A DNA stretch of 64,000 nucleotides from DATFTE01 sp963802575 (GTDB lineage Bacteria; Acidobacteriota; Terriglobia; Terriglobales; Acidobacteriaceae), in NCBI GenBank assembly GCA_963802575.1, contig CAWDJF010000009.1, positions 286,354 through 350,353 of the forward strand, written 5' to 3'. Positions within the stretch are counted from its first letter, which is position 1; each line of letters begins with the position of its first letter. Positions 1 to 9,424 of this stretch are shown here, piece after piece. A program made the translations under genes and the position numbers. The notes below the pieces were generated by a model. It saw nothing but the letters and a program-made list of their open reading frames with translations, was not told the origin of the DNA and did no database searches.

Positions 1-1189
1 CGCCGATTGCGGATCGAGTTGCACGGCACGCTCCAGCAACTTGATGGCGTTGTCCACATTGCCTTCGCGGTCGTAGTGATCCAGATCCTGGCGGGCACGC
101 TGGTAGAGTGCAGTACGCGTTATCGTCCACCGGAGCTTCGCCGGCCTGCCCCGCAGCCTGGCGCGGATAGTACGTCTTTTTCCAAAACCAGCCACCGAGA
201 GCAATCAGGACGACCATCATTGCGCCGCCGATCCACATCCATTTTTTCCAGGCGGCTCTTGGCCTATATGCTGAACGCGCCGAGGTAGGCGGTAGCCAGC
301 TTGCGCTGCGCTGCCAGGTGTTGGGCTCTACGCTCATGCCGGCCGCTTTGCGGAGTTCGTATCCCACCTCGGACATGGTCTGGATGCGCTTATCCACATT
401 CTTCTCCAACATGCGCTCAAGCAGACTCACCAACGGTGGCGGAAGGTCCGGCCGCAACTGGCTGAGGTCCCGCGGAGGACTGAAGTGCAGATTGTGCAGC
501 ACGGCCATCGAGTTGGCGCCGGTGAAAGGCAACTTGCCGGTAATCATTTCAAACAGCACGCTGCCGAACGAGAAGATGTCGGAGCGAGCGTCCACGCGCT
601 CCCCGCGCGCTTGTTCGGGCGACATGTAGAAAACCGTGCCCGTGACCATGCCAGGCTGGGTGAGCGTGACTTCTTTCGTGCGCTCGAGAGTCGATCCGTC
701 GTCGGTCTCGGTCAAGTCTGGATTGAACTTGGCGAGACCGAAATCGAGGATCTTCACCAGTCCATCTTCGGTGACCATGATGTTGCCGGGCTTCATGTCA
801 CGATGAATGACACCGGCGGCGTGTGCTTTGGCAAGCGCGTCGGAAATCTGCACCGCGTATTGCAGCGCCTCTTCCAGGCTCAGGGCACGGCTCTTGAGAA
901 GCGCAGTCAACGTGGAGCCGCGAACGTACTCCATGGCGATGAAGTCGGTATCGCCGTCGGCGCTGATCTCATAAATCGTGATGATGTTGGGATGGCTGAG
1001 GGCCGACGCAGCCATGGCCTCGCGGCGGAAGCGGCGCCGGGCATTCTCGGTGCGCGGACGGTCTCCGGGCAACACTTTGATGGCCACGTTACGATCGAGC
1101 GTGACATCGTGGGCGCGATACACCACCCCCATGCCGCCCGATCCAAGGGCTTCGAGTACTTCGTAATGCGAGATCCTTCGGCCGATCAT
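1..1189 (-). CDS. Serine/threonine protein kinase with TM segment and TPR region (partial, frameshifted)
   Basis: Reading the minus strand from ATG 1189 gives a PknB-type kinase. It begins MIGRRISHYEVLEALGSGG, then shows the Gly loop GSGGMGVVYRA, the VAIK lysine, HRDMKPGN catalytic loop, DFGLAK and YMSPEQ. The kinase domain covers about residues 8-270 and a membrane helix about residues 315-335. The frame stays open to the window edge. After residue 359 it becomes implausible, while the -1 shifted frame reads ALYQRARQDL and then a TPR-like helix pair ending LERAVQLDPQSA. One extra base near 110-113 explains this: without it the text reads NAYALYQRARQ. The gene continues beyond the window. By analogy with other acidobacterial kinases it is a membrane sensor kinase with an extracytoplasmic TPR region; its signal is unknown. 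Confidence 0.88.
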   Translation of the reverse strand, partial: MIGRRISHYEVLEALGSGGMGVVYRAHDVTLDRNVAIKVLPGDRPRTENARRRFRREAMAASALSHPNIITIYEISADGDTDFIAMEYVRGSTLTALLKSRALSLEEALQYAVQISDALAKAHAAGVIHRDMKPGNIMVTEDGLVKILDFGLAKFNPDLTETDDGSTLERTKEVTLTQPGMVTGTVFYMSPEQARGERVDARSDIFSFGSVLFEMITGKLPFTGANSMAVLHNLHFSPPRDLSQLRPDLPPPLVSLLERMLEKNVDKRIQTMSEVGYELRKAAGMSVEPNTWQRSASWLPPTSARSAYRPRAAWKKWMWIGGAMMVVLIALGGWFWKKTYYPRQAAGQAGEAPVDDNAYCTLPACPPGSGSLRPRRQCGQRHQVAGACRATRSAIG

Positions 1190-1289
1190 CGCCTGCTTCT
1201 TTCGAGAATGACCCAGCGGGAATTTTACACGGTGTGCGAAGGTCTCGGCGTGGATTCGCGAGTAAACCCGACTGTAAATCGTCTTAAGT

Positions 1290-1400
1290 GACGTCATCCC
1301 GAAGGCGGCGATTTTCAGCCGCCCGAGGGATCTGGCGCGTGGCGAGAGTGTCCCATCTGCGCGCCAGATCCTTCGCCCTGCTCGGGCTCAGGATGACGTC
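1290..1400. repeat. Palindromic interspersed repeat, copy 1
   Basis: The element is bounded by a perfect 10-bp inverted repeat, GACGTCATCC at 1290-1299 and GGATGACGTC at 1391-1400. A second inverted pair lies inside (GGATCTGGCGCG-like arm against CGCGCCAGATCC). It sits between the M48 gene and the kinase gene. A related element occurs at 18482-18581. It could fold as a long RNA hairpin between the two genes. Confidence 0.8.
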
Positions 1401-1415
1401 AAGAGCAAAAACAAA

Positions 1416-2745
1416 TCAGCGTTGCGGCTGACTGAACAACTTCAGGTTCTCCGCCTTCCAGCGCATGGCGGCATAGATTCTGCTGCGGCCGCTGGGATGG
1501 TCATAGAAAATGAATTCTTCTAGCGGGCCGGGGCTCATCTTTCTATACTCGCCGAGGTGTATGGCGCCTTGCGCGAACCCATCGGGCTGTCGACTGGTGT
1601 TCAGGCCGTACATATCGGCTTCGTATTCCTGCGTACGCGTGAAGGTGTTATCGAGCGGAGTCACCACGAAAAAGAAAATAGACGTCAACAGCACCACCAG
1701 GGGCAAAACCGCGGTGTCGCCGATCCCACGGATTTGCCACTTCTCTCCCCAGCGTGCCAGCGACCATCCCAGAGCCCATTGCAGGAAAGCGAATGCCACA
1801 ACGATCTCAATAAACTGATACATGATCCCCTTGTAGACGTGGTTGAGCACGTAGTGCCCCATTTCGTGGCCCGTCACTGCCTGAATCTCCTCAGGCGAGC
1901 CGCGGCGCAGAAGATTGTCGTTGAGCGTGATGCGCATGGTATTGCCGAAGCCGCTGACGTTGGCGCTCATGCGCGTGGACTGTTTCGAGGCATCAATCTG
2001 ATAGACGTCCTTCGCCGGAATGCCGTTGGCGCGCGCCATGCTGAGGATGGGATTCGTGATTTTCGGGTCGTCGAGCCGCTTGATGGTGTTGAAGATGGGA
2101 AACAGGTATACCGGGGCAATCAGGGCAACGAAAATGCTGAACACAGTGGTGACGACCGCTCCCCAAATCCACCAGGTTCGCGGCAGCCGGCGCACAATGC
2201 CAAACAAGCACCACCACGATGATCCCACCAAGGACGAGGCCAATCCCCAGCCCTTTGAGTTGATCGACCAACCAGGGACCGAACGTCTGCGTGGCCAATC
2301 CATATTTGTGCTCACGAATATATCCTTCGTACACCGTTAGAGGAAACACGAGCACCGTGGTCAGCAGCAGGTATTCGATCCAGTAGACCGCAGTCTGGAG
2401 CGGCTTGAAGCGGGTAATGCGCTCGGCGAAATTGCGCATGGCAGCGGACCAGCGCAGGTTCAGCAGCAATAGCGCGATCACGACTCCGTAAAGAAAATCC
2501 CAGAGGGTCATCCAGTATCCACCTTCGAAATAGGCGTCGGATCGGCTCTTGGCGCTGGCGGGAATCTCCGCCAGATAGGCGTTGGTGGCCGCTTCCGCAT
2601 TGAAGTTCGGCGAAGGCTGCGCCTCGGGAGGAACCGTGATCACCGACGGCATGGTCGAGTCAGCGAGATTACCCTTTGCGTCTTGCGCAACGGCCAGGGT
2701 GGAAACAAGCAGCAACAAGAGAACATACACACTGATCGATTTCAT
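1416..2745 (-). CDS. M48-family (Ste24/CAAX-protease-like) membrane zinc protease, frameshifted
   Basis: The start is ATG 2745 (MKSISVYVL) after AAGGAA; a signal peptide or first helix ends near AVAQ. The first part (2745 to about 2205) has three hydrophobic segments of the Ste24 N-terminus. The second part, in the next frame and ending at 1416, carries TGHEMGHYVLNH (HExxH zinc and catalytic motif), the third ligand in TQEYEAD, and two further membrane segments. The parts join near 2205, where dropping one G on the minus strand gives VVVLFGIVRRLPRTWW. This is therefore one M48 gene with a single-base insertion, real or artefactual. The family cleaves membrane or prenylated substrates; the bacterial substrates are unknown. 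It lies 109 bp downstream of the ATP-grasp gene on the same strand. Confidence 0.85.
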
Positions 2746-2854
2746 TCTTATTCCTTCAGGCAAGACTAGACGGCTGCGAGTATATACGCTGGATAGGACG
2801 CGAGAGTTCCAGGAGGCAGCTTTTAGCCGCGGAGAACGCCGAGAAATACCTTAC

Positions 2855-3928
2855 CTACGAATTGCCTTGTGCCTTTGCCTCCGCAGGATAGCGGGCGAGC
2901 GCCAGGTCGACGATCTCTCCGATCAACTGGGTGTAGGACTTTCCTGATGCCTTCGCAGCCATGGCGAACTCCTGCTTGCTCGAGAGCCAGGGATTGGGAT
3001 TGGCCTCGATGACATAGACTTCGCCTTTGGGGGAGAGGCGCATATCGATGCGTCCGTAGTCACGAAGCTTGACTGCCTGGTACGCGGCCACTGCGGTTTC
3101 TGAGAGCCGCTTCGTGGTCTCTTCGTCAAGATCTTCGACGACTGCGGATTTGGTGACTTTGAAGGCTTCCGTGTCTTTTTCGAATTTCACATCGCGGCTG
3201 GCGATTTTGGGAGTGCCTTTGGGCAACTTGGAAAGATCGAGTTCGACCAGCGGCAGCACCTGCGAACTCTCGTAGCTGCCGAGAATGCCCGCATAGATTT
3301 CGCGGCCTTCGATGTATTCCTCGATCAGGGCGGGAGAATCGAATTCGTCCTGGATGTATTGCACCCGCTCCATCAACTCTTTGACGCTTTCCACCACGGC
3401 GTCGGCATTGATGCCAATGGATCCATCTTCCGACAACGGCTTCACGATCAGCGGAAAAGCGATGTCGTGAGCATGATCGATGCGTCCGCGGTACGAAGTG
3501 GCGAAGAATGGCGTCTTGATGCCATGGAAAGCGAACATCTTCTTGGCAATCGATTTGTCTTGCGCGAGAAAGCTGGCGTGCGGCCCGGCGCCGGTGTAGC
3601 GAAGGCCGAGCAGATCGAGGTAAGCCGCGACGTGCATCTCTTTGGTATCGTCGCCAGCGTAGGACTCGGTGAGGTTGAAGATCAGGTCTGATCCGCACTT
3701 GGCAAGCGCGTGCAGCGATTGGGTGCGTCCGTCGAGCACCTGGTAGAAGGGTTCGTGGCCAAGTTTTTCGAGCGCCTCGAAGATCTCCTCGCGATCTTCT
3801 TTCTCGACGCGCTTTTTGGTGCGCGGCTTGCGTTTGCGCGGAGAAGGCTTCTCCTCCGGCGGCTCCGCGGCTGGAACGTCGTCTTCCCAAACGTCGTAAA
3901 GGATCGCGACTTTCAGTTTGTCACTCAT
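2855..3928 (-). CDS. ATP-grasp ligase, D-Ala-D-Ala ligase-like
   Basis: The protein is 357 aa. After an N-terminal Rossmann-like strand (KVAILYDVWED) comes a charged insertion rich in Lys/Arg/Glu (about residues 18-50) not usual in Ddl. The ATP-grasp fold then follows: FPLIVKPLSEDGSIGI (nucleotide-binding Lys and Gly-rich loop), LIEEYIEGREIYAG, and the Mg-binding RIDMRLSPKGEVYVIEANPNPW. The family joins a carboxylate to an amine through an acyl phosphate. The insertion and its partner, a Peptidase_Mx-type protease 43 bp upstream, argue for a specialised amino acid or peptide ligase rather than the housekeeping Ddl. It is the second gene of a three-gene minus-strand run. Confidence 0.88.
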   Translation of the reverse strand: MSDKLKVAILYDVWEDDVPAAEPPEEKPSPRKRKPRTKKRVEKEDREEIFEALEKLGHEPFYQVLDGRTQSLHALAKCGSDLIFNLTESYAGDDTKEMHVAAYLDLLGLRYTGAGPHASFLAQDKSIAKKMFAFHGIKTPFFATSYRGRIDHAHDIAFPLIVKPLSEDGSIGINADAVVESVKELMERVQYIQDEFDSPALIEEYIEGREIYAGILGSYESSQVLPLVELDLSKLPKGTPKIASRDVKFEKDTEAFKVTKSAVVEDLDEETTKRLSETAVAAYQAVKLRDYGRIDMRLSPKGEVYVIEANPNPWLSSKQEFAMAAKASGKSYTQLIGEIVDLALARYPAEAKAQGNS

Positions 3929-3971
3929 GGTCTACTCCCAATTATGGCCCTGCTTGTCCAGAAAATCATCG

Positions 3972-4973
3972 TCATGGCTGGATGAATTTTCCCCGCGTCA
4001 TGTAGTTCATGACCAGGGCGGAAGCGTAGACGGTAATTTCTGTGAGGTGCTCGGACTCGCGGTGGGGGTCAGCGCGCAAGCCCAGCTCTCCAATTCTCTT
4101 CTCGATTACTTCCAAAAGTTTGCGGATCAGCGGACGCTGTACGCCGCTCCAGTAGGCGATCTTATCGACAATCGCTTTGCGATGCTGATGGACAAACTCC
4201 TGCGCAGGCCGCGCCCCGTTGCGCCGTTTGGAGACATTGAAGATATCCAAGAGATCGGTGTCGAGTTTGAGATCTTCGACCGGGATTTCTTCGACGCCGG
4301 TCTGACGATAGAACTCGCCCACCGTCGCTTCCATCTCTTCGACGCTGATGTCGGGGCGCCCGCGACGACGCACGGGGTCAGTCTTGCCCAGCGTGCGAGC
4401 GGTGCGGTCCATGTATTTCAGCTTGGCCATCGCTCCCCAGCCCCGATAGCGCTTGCGCCACGGCGAGCGCGGCGTCAGCCACACGGCGAACGTTTCCGCG
4501 AAATCCTCATCCGGATGTTTCTGCGCGTACCATCCTGCGAGGTGGCGAACATAGTTGCGCGAAAACGGGACCGGACGATAGTTGTCGCGATAGCGCCGGC
4601 GGAAAGAACCGAACAACTGCTTCCACTCGGGCGTGCGATAGAGTTTGTAGGCGTAATTGAACGCGTGTCCCGCTTCGTGGCGCAGATACATCATGACCTC
4701 GCGCGAATCTTCGAGGTCATTCCGTTCTTTTTCGAGAGCCGACAGTTCCGGATGCGCCAGGTAGAACGGAATTCCGATCACCGGTTCGCCCGAAGGGCAT
4801 CCCCACTCATCGGTGAGATAGACCGCCGGATGAAACTTGGCGAGTCCCTTCTGCTCCATCTCGCGATATAACTGCTGCACCAGACGGTCGAGGGGCGAGC
4901 CTTCGATCTTCAGCCCCAGATCGCGGATCGGCTTGTCGAGGATCTCCTGAAATCCCGGTCGTTCTTTTTCCAT
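3972..4973 (-). CDS. Putative zinc-binding metallopeptidase (Peptidase_Mx type)
   Basis: The start MEKERPGFQ at 4973 gives 333 aa; a further upstream in-frame start would add 42 residues that do not look conserved. The motif LRHEAGHAFNYAYKL supplies HExxH, and the downstream HPDEDFAETFAVWL supplies a probable third ligand, as in the putative zinc-binding metallopeptidase family. There is no signal peptide, so it should act in the cytoplasm. It is the first gene of the run peptidase, ATP-grasp ligase, M48 protease. A peptidase next to an ATP-grasp ligase suggests that the two make and break, or process, the same amide-bonded product; this is inference. Confidence 0.82.
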   Translation of the reverse strand: MEKERPGFQEILDKPIRDLGLKIEGSPLDRLVQQLYREMEQKGLAKFHPAVYLTDEWGCPSGEPVIGIPFYLAHPELSALEKERNDLEDSREVMMYLRHEAGHAFNYAYKLYRTPEWKQLFGSFRRRYRDNYRPVPFSRNYVRHLAGWYAQKHPDEDFAETFAVWLTPRSPWRKRYRGWGAMAKLKYMDRTARTLGKTDPVRRRGRPDISVEEMEATVGEFYRQTGVEEIPVEDLKLDTDLLDIFNVSKRRNGARPAQEFVHQHRKAIVDKIAYWSGVQRPLIRKLLEVIEKRIGELGLRADPHRESEHLTEITVYASALVMNYMTRGKFIQP

Positions 4974-5199
4974 TTCGTGCACGAGGCTCACAAGAACTGT
5001 TGACGCGGCATGGCGACAAGGTGGGAGAGAAAGTCGCAGTCCACTGCCGCCTAGACGATAGCAGAATCGCCAATGGCGTCGCATATCACCACAGATCACG
5101 AACCAAAGGTTAAGATGCTGAAGGCGGATGGTCCGACGGTATTGCGGCGCTTAATCGTCGGCGGGTCAATCGCTTACACGCGATCCCGGAGGGACATAG

Positions 5200-6225
5200 A
5201 TGGTCAAGAACGACTTTGGTTCCCGGCGAATGACATTCCTTCTTTTCTTGCTTCTCACGGCGATGGCCTCAGCCCAGGATTCCGCTGCGAGTCGCCCGCT
5301 GGTTCTGACTGGAGCCATTCCCTTGCCCGGAGTTCAAGGGCGCATCGATCACTTTGGCATGGATGACAAGGGGCACCTGTTCTTATCCGCATTGGGCAGC
5401 AATTCGGAGGAAGTGATCGACATCGGGGCACAAACCCTCATGCACAGCATCTCGGGAGTCCCGACGCCGCAGGGTGTGGCGTTTTCCCCGCAGACCAACA
5501 AACTTTTTGTGGGCAGCGCGAAGGGAGGTCTGTATGTCTACGACGGAACCTCGTACAAACTGATTACTGCCATTGATTTTCACGGCGACGTCGACAATCT
5601 GCGCTACGACCCCGCCACGGAGCAGGTCTTCGTCGGTTATGGAGACGAGGAAACTGCTGCCATTGGCATGGTCGATGCCGCGACCAACCAGCGCGGAAGA
5701 GACTTCAAACTGGGCGCTCATCCCGAGTCATTCCAGCTTGAGAAGGACGGGACGAACATCTACGTCAATCTGCCGGACCTGAGACAGATTGCAGTCCTTA
5801 ATCGAAAAACCTGGGCGGTCACGCGTTGGCCTCTCGGAGCAGACGGCAACTTTCCCATGGCGCTCGATGAGGCGGATCACCGCGTCTTTGTGAACACGCG
5901 CGGGCCAGCCAAACTTCTGGTTGTTGATACCAACTCCGGAAAGACCGTGGCCAGCCTTCCCAGTGTCGAGGATTGCGACGACCTTTACTACGATTCAGTT
6001 CGCAAACGTATTTACGCCTCCGGTGGTGAAGGCTTCATCGCTGTATTTCAGCAGAAAGACGCCGATCATTACGAACTGTTGACGAAAATTCCCACCACGT
6101 TGGGCGCGCGCACCTCGGCCTATTTCGGCAAACTGGGGAAGAAGGGCCTTGACCGCTTTTTTCTGGCGGTTCCCGCGCGTGCCGACCACGGCGCTGAGGT
6201 TTGGATTTACACCGTTCAGGATTAG
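5200..6225 (+). CDS. Secreted YVTN-type beta-propeller protein
   Basis: ATG 5200 is preceded by GGAGGGACATAG. Of 341 aa, the first 26 form a signal peptide (hydrophobic TFLLFLLLTAMA, cleavage near ASAQ). The rest consists of YncE/YVTN-like blades, such as PTPQGVAFSPQTNKLFVGS and KRIYASGGEGFIAVFQ. No catalytic motif is visible. It is probably periplasmic or exported; propellers of this kind usually bind ligands or proteins. It stands alone between the divergent minus-strand protease cluster and the arginine operon. Confidence 0.8.
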   Translation: MVKNDFGSRRMTFLLFLLLTAMASAQDSAASRPLVLTGAIPLPGVQGRIDHFGMDDKGHLFLSALGSNSEEVIDIGAQTLMHSISGVPTPQGVAFSPQTNKLFVGSAKGGLYVYDGTSYKLITAIDFHGDVDNLRYDPATEQVFVGYGDEETAAIGMVDAATNQRGRDFKLGAHPESFQLEKDGTNIYVNLPDLRQIAVLNRKTWAVTRWPLGADGNFPMALDEADHRVFVNTRGPAKLLVVDTNSGKTVASLPSVEDCDDLYYDSVRKRIYASGGEGFIAVFQQKDADHYELLTKIPTTLGARTSAYFGKLGKKGLDRFFLAVPARADHGAEVWIYTVQD

Positions 6226-6251
6226 CTCCTCTCCTGCCTTTGATTTCCAAC

Positions 6252-6281
6252 TTGACAGAGGGGCATCTATGAATGCATATT
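6252..6281 (+). promoter_or_regulatory. Predicted sigma70 promoter of the arginine operon
   Basis: A consensus -35 TTGACA (6252-6257) is followed after 18 bp by CATATT (6276-6281) as a -10. The first ARG-box-like palindrome covers the -10. Confidence 0.55.
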
Positions 6282-6307
6282 AATTCATAGAGATGCATAA
6301 TTATCCA
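6274..6307 (+). promoter_or_regulatory. Tandem ARG-box-like operators
   Basis: TGCATATTAATTCA (6274-6287) and TGCATAATTATCCA (6294-6307) resemble the ArgR box core TGAAT-WWWW-ATTCA with one and two mismatches. Their starts are 20 bp apart, close to the 20-21 bp period of ArgR hexamer sites. They end 14 bp before the argC start and overlap the predicted promoter, so binding would block transcription when arginine is plentiful. Confidence 0.65.
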
Positions 6308-6321
6308 CTAACTGGAACAGT

Positions 6322-7365
6322 GTGGGAGTGAAACTGAAAACTGCGGTAGTGGGAGCGACCGGCTATGCCGGCCTGGAATTGACGCGGCTGCTCGCGCATC
6401 ATCCCAGGCTCGCGGCTCCAGTCTTGCTGCGCAGAGGCAAAGACACCACCGGGCCCGAGGATCTCGCCCAAATATTTCCCGCACTCTCCGGAAATGGCGG
6501 ATACCCGCTGCTTCCATTCTCCTTCGAGCGCATCAGCGAGCTGGGCGTAAAGCTGCTTTTCCTGGCTACGCCGCACGATGTTTCGCGGGCGTTAGTTCCG
6601 GAAGCGATCTCGCGCGGGTTGCGAGTGATCGACCTGAGCGGCGCTTGGCGGCTCAAGCAGGAACAGCACCGCGCAGTCTACGGATTCGACGAAACCGATT
6701 CAGTCAGTGCCGCGCTGGCGAACAAGGCGGTCTATGGCTTACCTGAACTGAACCGCGAAAGGCTCCCGGATGCGGCACTCGTGGCGAACCCGGGATGCTA
6801 TGCCACGTCGGTGATTCTGGCTCTCGCGCCTCTGGTGCGGGCAGGAGTGGTTGATCGCGAGCGCGGAATCATCTCCGATTCGAAGTCCGGCGTATCGGGT
6901 TCCGGAAAAGAACCGACCTCGCGCACACATTTCATTTCCGTTGCCGACAATCTTTTGGCGTATTCGGTCTTTGGGCACCGGCATACGGGAGAAATCCTCG
7001 AGACTCTGGACTTGAAGACGCAAGAGCTGATCTTCACGCCACATCTGCTGCCAATTCCCCGGGGAATTCTTTCTACCATCTATGTGCACTTGTCACGGAC
7101 GATGACGCCGACTGAAGTGGAGAGCTGTTTGCGCGAGTTCTACGCGGGCTCGCCCTGGGTGAGGGTCTTCCCTTCTCCGCAACTGCCGCAGATCCAGTTT
7201 TCGCTGCACACGAACTACTGCGACATCGGCTTTTGCCTGGCCGACGATCGCCGGCGCCTGGTGCTGGTGTCCTGCGTCGACAACCTGCTCAAGGGCGCGG
7301 CGGGCCAAGCGGTGCAGAACATGAATCTCATGTACGGATGGAAAGAAGAGGAAGGGTTGAATTGA
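6322..7365 (+). CDS. argC: N-acetyl-gamma-glutamyl-phosphate reductase
   Basis: ArgC reduces N-acetylglutamyl phosphate to the semialdehyde with NADPH, the third step of arginine synthesis. It is 347 aa from GTG 6322 (GTG 6328 is also possible; no strong Shine-Dalgarno decides). The N-terminal nucleotide fold shows GATGYAGLEL, and the catalytic cysteine lies in VANPGCYATS (about residue 159). Length and motifs match the family. It is the first gene of the operon, directly downstream of the ARG-box-like sites, and its TGA overlaps the TTG start of argB. Confidence 0.95.
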   Translation: MGVKLKTAVVGATGYAGLELTRLLAHHPRLAAPVLLRRGKDTTGPEDLAQIFPALSGNGGYPLLPFSFERISELGVKLLFLATPHDVSRALVPEAISRGLRVIDLSGAWRLKQEQHRAVYGFDETDSVSAALANKAVYGLPELNRERLPDAALVANPGCYATSVILALAPLVRAGVVDRERGIISDSKSGVSGSGKEPTSRTHFISVADNLLAYSVFGHRHTGEILETLDLKTQELIFTPHLLPIPRGILSTIYVHLSRTMTPTEVESCLREFYAGSPWVRVFPSPQLPQIQFSLHTNYCDIGFCLADDRRRLVLVSCVDNLLKGAAGQAVQNMNLMYGWKEEEGLN

Positions 7366-8147
7366 GAGTCGTCGTCAAAATCGGAGGAGCGGCGCTCGAA
7401 GACAAGATCGTGTCGCAGCAGTGCGCGCACGCCGTGGTGGAACTGGCACGTGACGGTCATCAAGTGGCTGTCGTCCATGGTGGAGGCAGTGCGCTGACTC
7501 GCACCTTGAAGCTGCTGGGCAAGGAAAGCGAGTTCATTGATGGTCTGCGCGTCACCGATGCCGAGACTCGCGACGTCGCTTTGATGGTGCTGGCCGGCAT
7601 GGTGAACAAGCGCCTGGTAGCAGCGATTGGCGCAGCCGGGATTCCAGCGGTCGGATTCTGTGGCGGCGATGGCCTTGCCTTCCGCGCCCGCAAAAAAGCG
7701 CCCAATGGACACGACCTCGGCTTCGTCGGCGAAATCGTCTCGGTCGAATCGAGATGGCTCGAAGCGATCTGGCAACAGGGTGGCATCCCTGTGATCTCAA
7801 GTGTCGCTCTCGGCAACGATGGAGAGTATTACAACGTCAATGCCGACCAGATGGCATCGGCGTGCGCGGTCGCGTGCCGGGCGAATTCGTTGATCTTTCT
7901 GACCGACGTGCCCGGCGTCAAAGATGCCGATGGCCTGGTCATTCGCTGGTTGAATCTGAAAGAGGTTTCCACTCTTGTCCAAACTTCTGTGATTGCCGGC
8001 GGCATGCTTCCCAAGCTGGAAGCCTGCAGCCACGCCTTAAGCCACGGTGTCGGACGGGTTCGCATTCTTCCGGCCGCTCAGGGATACATGCTCTCCGATT
8101 TTTATTCTGCCAAGCTCGATTGCGGGACGGAGGTGTTGGTCGCATGA
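7362..8147 (+). CDS. argB: Acetylglutamate kinase
   Basis: ArgB phosphorylates N-acetylglutamate. The best start is TTG 7362 (LRVVVKIGGAAL), because GAGGAAGG lies at the right distance and the TTG overlaps the argC stop; ATG 7338 in frame would add eight residues. The resulting 261 aa match the family. Motifs are KIGGAAL (phosphate-binding Lys), HGGGSALT, GLRVTDAET and VNADQMASA near the C-terminal half. It overlaps argC and argD by 4 bp each. Feedback-type N-terminal extensions are absent. Confidence 0.93.
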   Translation: MRVVVKIGGAALEDKIVSQQCAHAVVELARDGHQVAVVHGGGSALTRTLKLLGKESEFIDGLRVTDAETRDVALMVLAGMVNKRLVAAIGAAGIPAVGFCGGDGLAFRARKKAPNGHDLGFVGEIVSVESRWLEAIWQQGGIPVISSVALGNDGEYYNVNADQMASACAVACRANSLIFLTDVPGVKDADGLVIRWLNLKEVSTLVQTSVIAGGMLPKLEACSHALSHGVGRVRILPAAQGYMLSDFYSAKLDCGTEVLVA

Positions 8148-9424
8148 GTTTATCGACAGTACAACGCGCGGATGCGGAACTACTTCTCCCTACCTACGAT
8201 CGTCATCCCGTGATGTTCACTCGCGGGCGAGGCGTTCACCTCTGGGATTCCAAGGGAAAGAAATATCTCGATTTGCTCAGCGGAATCGGAGTAAATGCAC
8301 TCGGTCACGGGCATCCCGCGATTCAGGCGGTGCTCGCTCGGCAAGCGAAGAGGTTGATCCACACTTCGAACCTTTTCTTCCATGAGTTCCAGGCGGAGCT
8401 GGCAAAGGAATTGACCAAGATTTCCGGTCTCGACCGCGCCTTCTTTTGTAACAGCGGCACCGAAGCTTGGGAAGGCGCGCTCAAGCTGGCCCGCGCCTAC
8501 GCGCATGCGCGAAACGGGAACGGCAACAATACGAAGTGGCGCATTCTGGCGCTGGAAAACTCGTTTCACGGACGCACCTTCGGATCTTTGGCCACCACCG
8601 GACAAGCGAAGTATCGTGAACCTTTCGCCCCCATGTTGCCGGGAGTGAGCTTTGTTGGCCTGAACGATCTCGACGATTTGAAGTGGAAATTCGATTCCAA
8701 TGTTTGCGCGATCTGCCTGGAAACGGTTCAAGGCGAAGGCGGCATTCGCCCGGTGAGTCCCGAATTCCTACACATGGCGCGGGAACTAACCGAGAAGAAC
8801 GACGCGCTACTGCTGGTCGACGAAATTCAGAGCGGCCTGGGGCGCACGGGACGTTACTTCGCTTACCAGCACTACGATGTGCTCCCTGACATCGTTACAG
8901 TGGCGAAGCCGTTGGCTGCAGGGCTGCCGCTGGGCGCGCTGCTTACGACGAATAAAGTTGCCGCCTGTATCCATCCGGGCTTGCACGGCACCACTTTTGG
9001 TGGAGGTCCCCTAACGTGCGCGGTGGCCGTGGAATTTCTGAAGCAGCTCAAGTTGCGCTTGCCTCATGTGCAGAAGGTCGGGACCTACTTTCAAGAACAA
9101 CTGGTAGAACTGAAGAAGGCGCATGGGGCGATTGTCGAAGTGCGAGGGCTGGGACTCATGCTGGCTGTTGAATTGGACTCGGCCGATCTGGCGAAGGCGA
9201 TCGTGAAACGCTTGATGGACGAAGGCATCATCATCAATCGTACGAATGACAGCGTTCTCCGCTTCTTGCCGCCCTACATCCTCGAGAAGAAACACGTGGA
9301 CCAGGCTATTCACGCGCTCGACGGGGCGTTCACCGCGCTGGCTCCGAAGTTCGCACAGCCGAAGCGGAAGGAAACGAAGGAAAAGAATTTCGAAACCGCC
9401 GAGGTGGCTTTTGCGCACGCGTAA
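8144..9424 (+). CDS. argD: Acetylornithine aminotransferase (class III PLP)
   Basis: ArgD transfers an amino group from glutamate to N-acetylglutamate semialdehyde. The start ATG 8144 overlaps the argB stop as ATGA and follows GGACGGAGGTG. The 426-aa protein has the class III signature: NSGTEAWEGALKLAR, SFHGRTFGSLA, and LLVDEIQSGLGRTG followed by the PLP lysine in TVAKPLAAGLPLGA. The last 30 residues (KRKETKEKN tail) extend past the usual end and overlap the next gene by 14 bp. Confidence 0.94.
   Translation: MSLSTVQRADAELLLPTYDRHPVMFTRGRGVHLWDSKGKKYLDLLSGIGVNALGHGHPAIQAVLARQAKRLIHTSNLFFHEFQAELAKELTKISGLDRAFFCNSGTEAWEGALKLARAYAHARNGNGNNTKWRILALENSFHGRTFGSLATTGQAKYREPFAPMLPGVSFVGLNDLDDLKWKFDSNVCAICLETVQGEGGIRPVSPEFLHMARELTEKNDALLLVDEIQSGLGRTGRYFAYQHYDVLPDIVTVAKPLAAGLPLGALLTTNKVAACIHPGLHGTTFGGGPLTCAVAVEFLKQLKLRLPHVQKVGTYFQEQLVELKKAHGAIVEVRGLGLMLAVELDSADLAKAIVKRLMDEGIIINRTNDSVLRFLPPYILEKKHVDQAIHALDGAFTALAPKFAQPKRKETKEKNFETAEVAFAHA

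Noticed and set aside
485..1291. 268-aa open frame on the plus strand
   Set aside because: It is the complement of the kinase gene, whose motifs are on the minus strand.
3918..4871. 317-aa open frame on the plus strand
   Set aside because: Complement of the zinc metallopeptidase gene with its HExxH motif.
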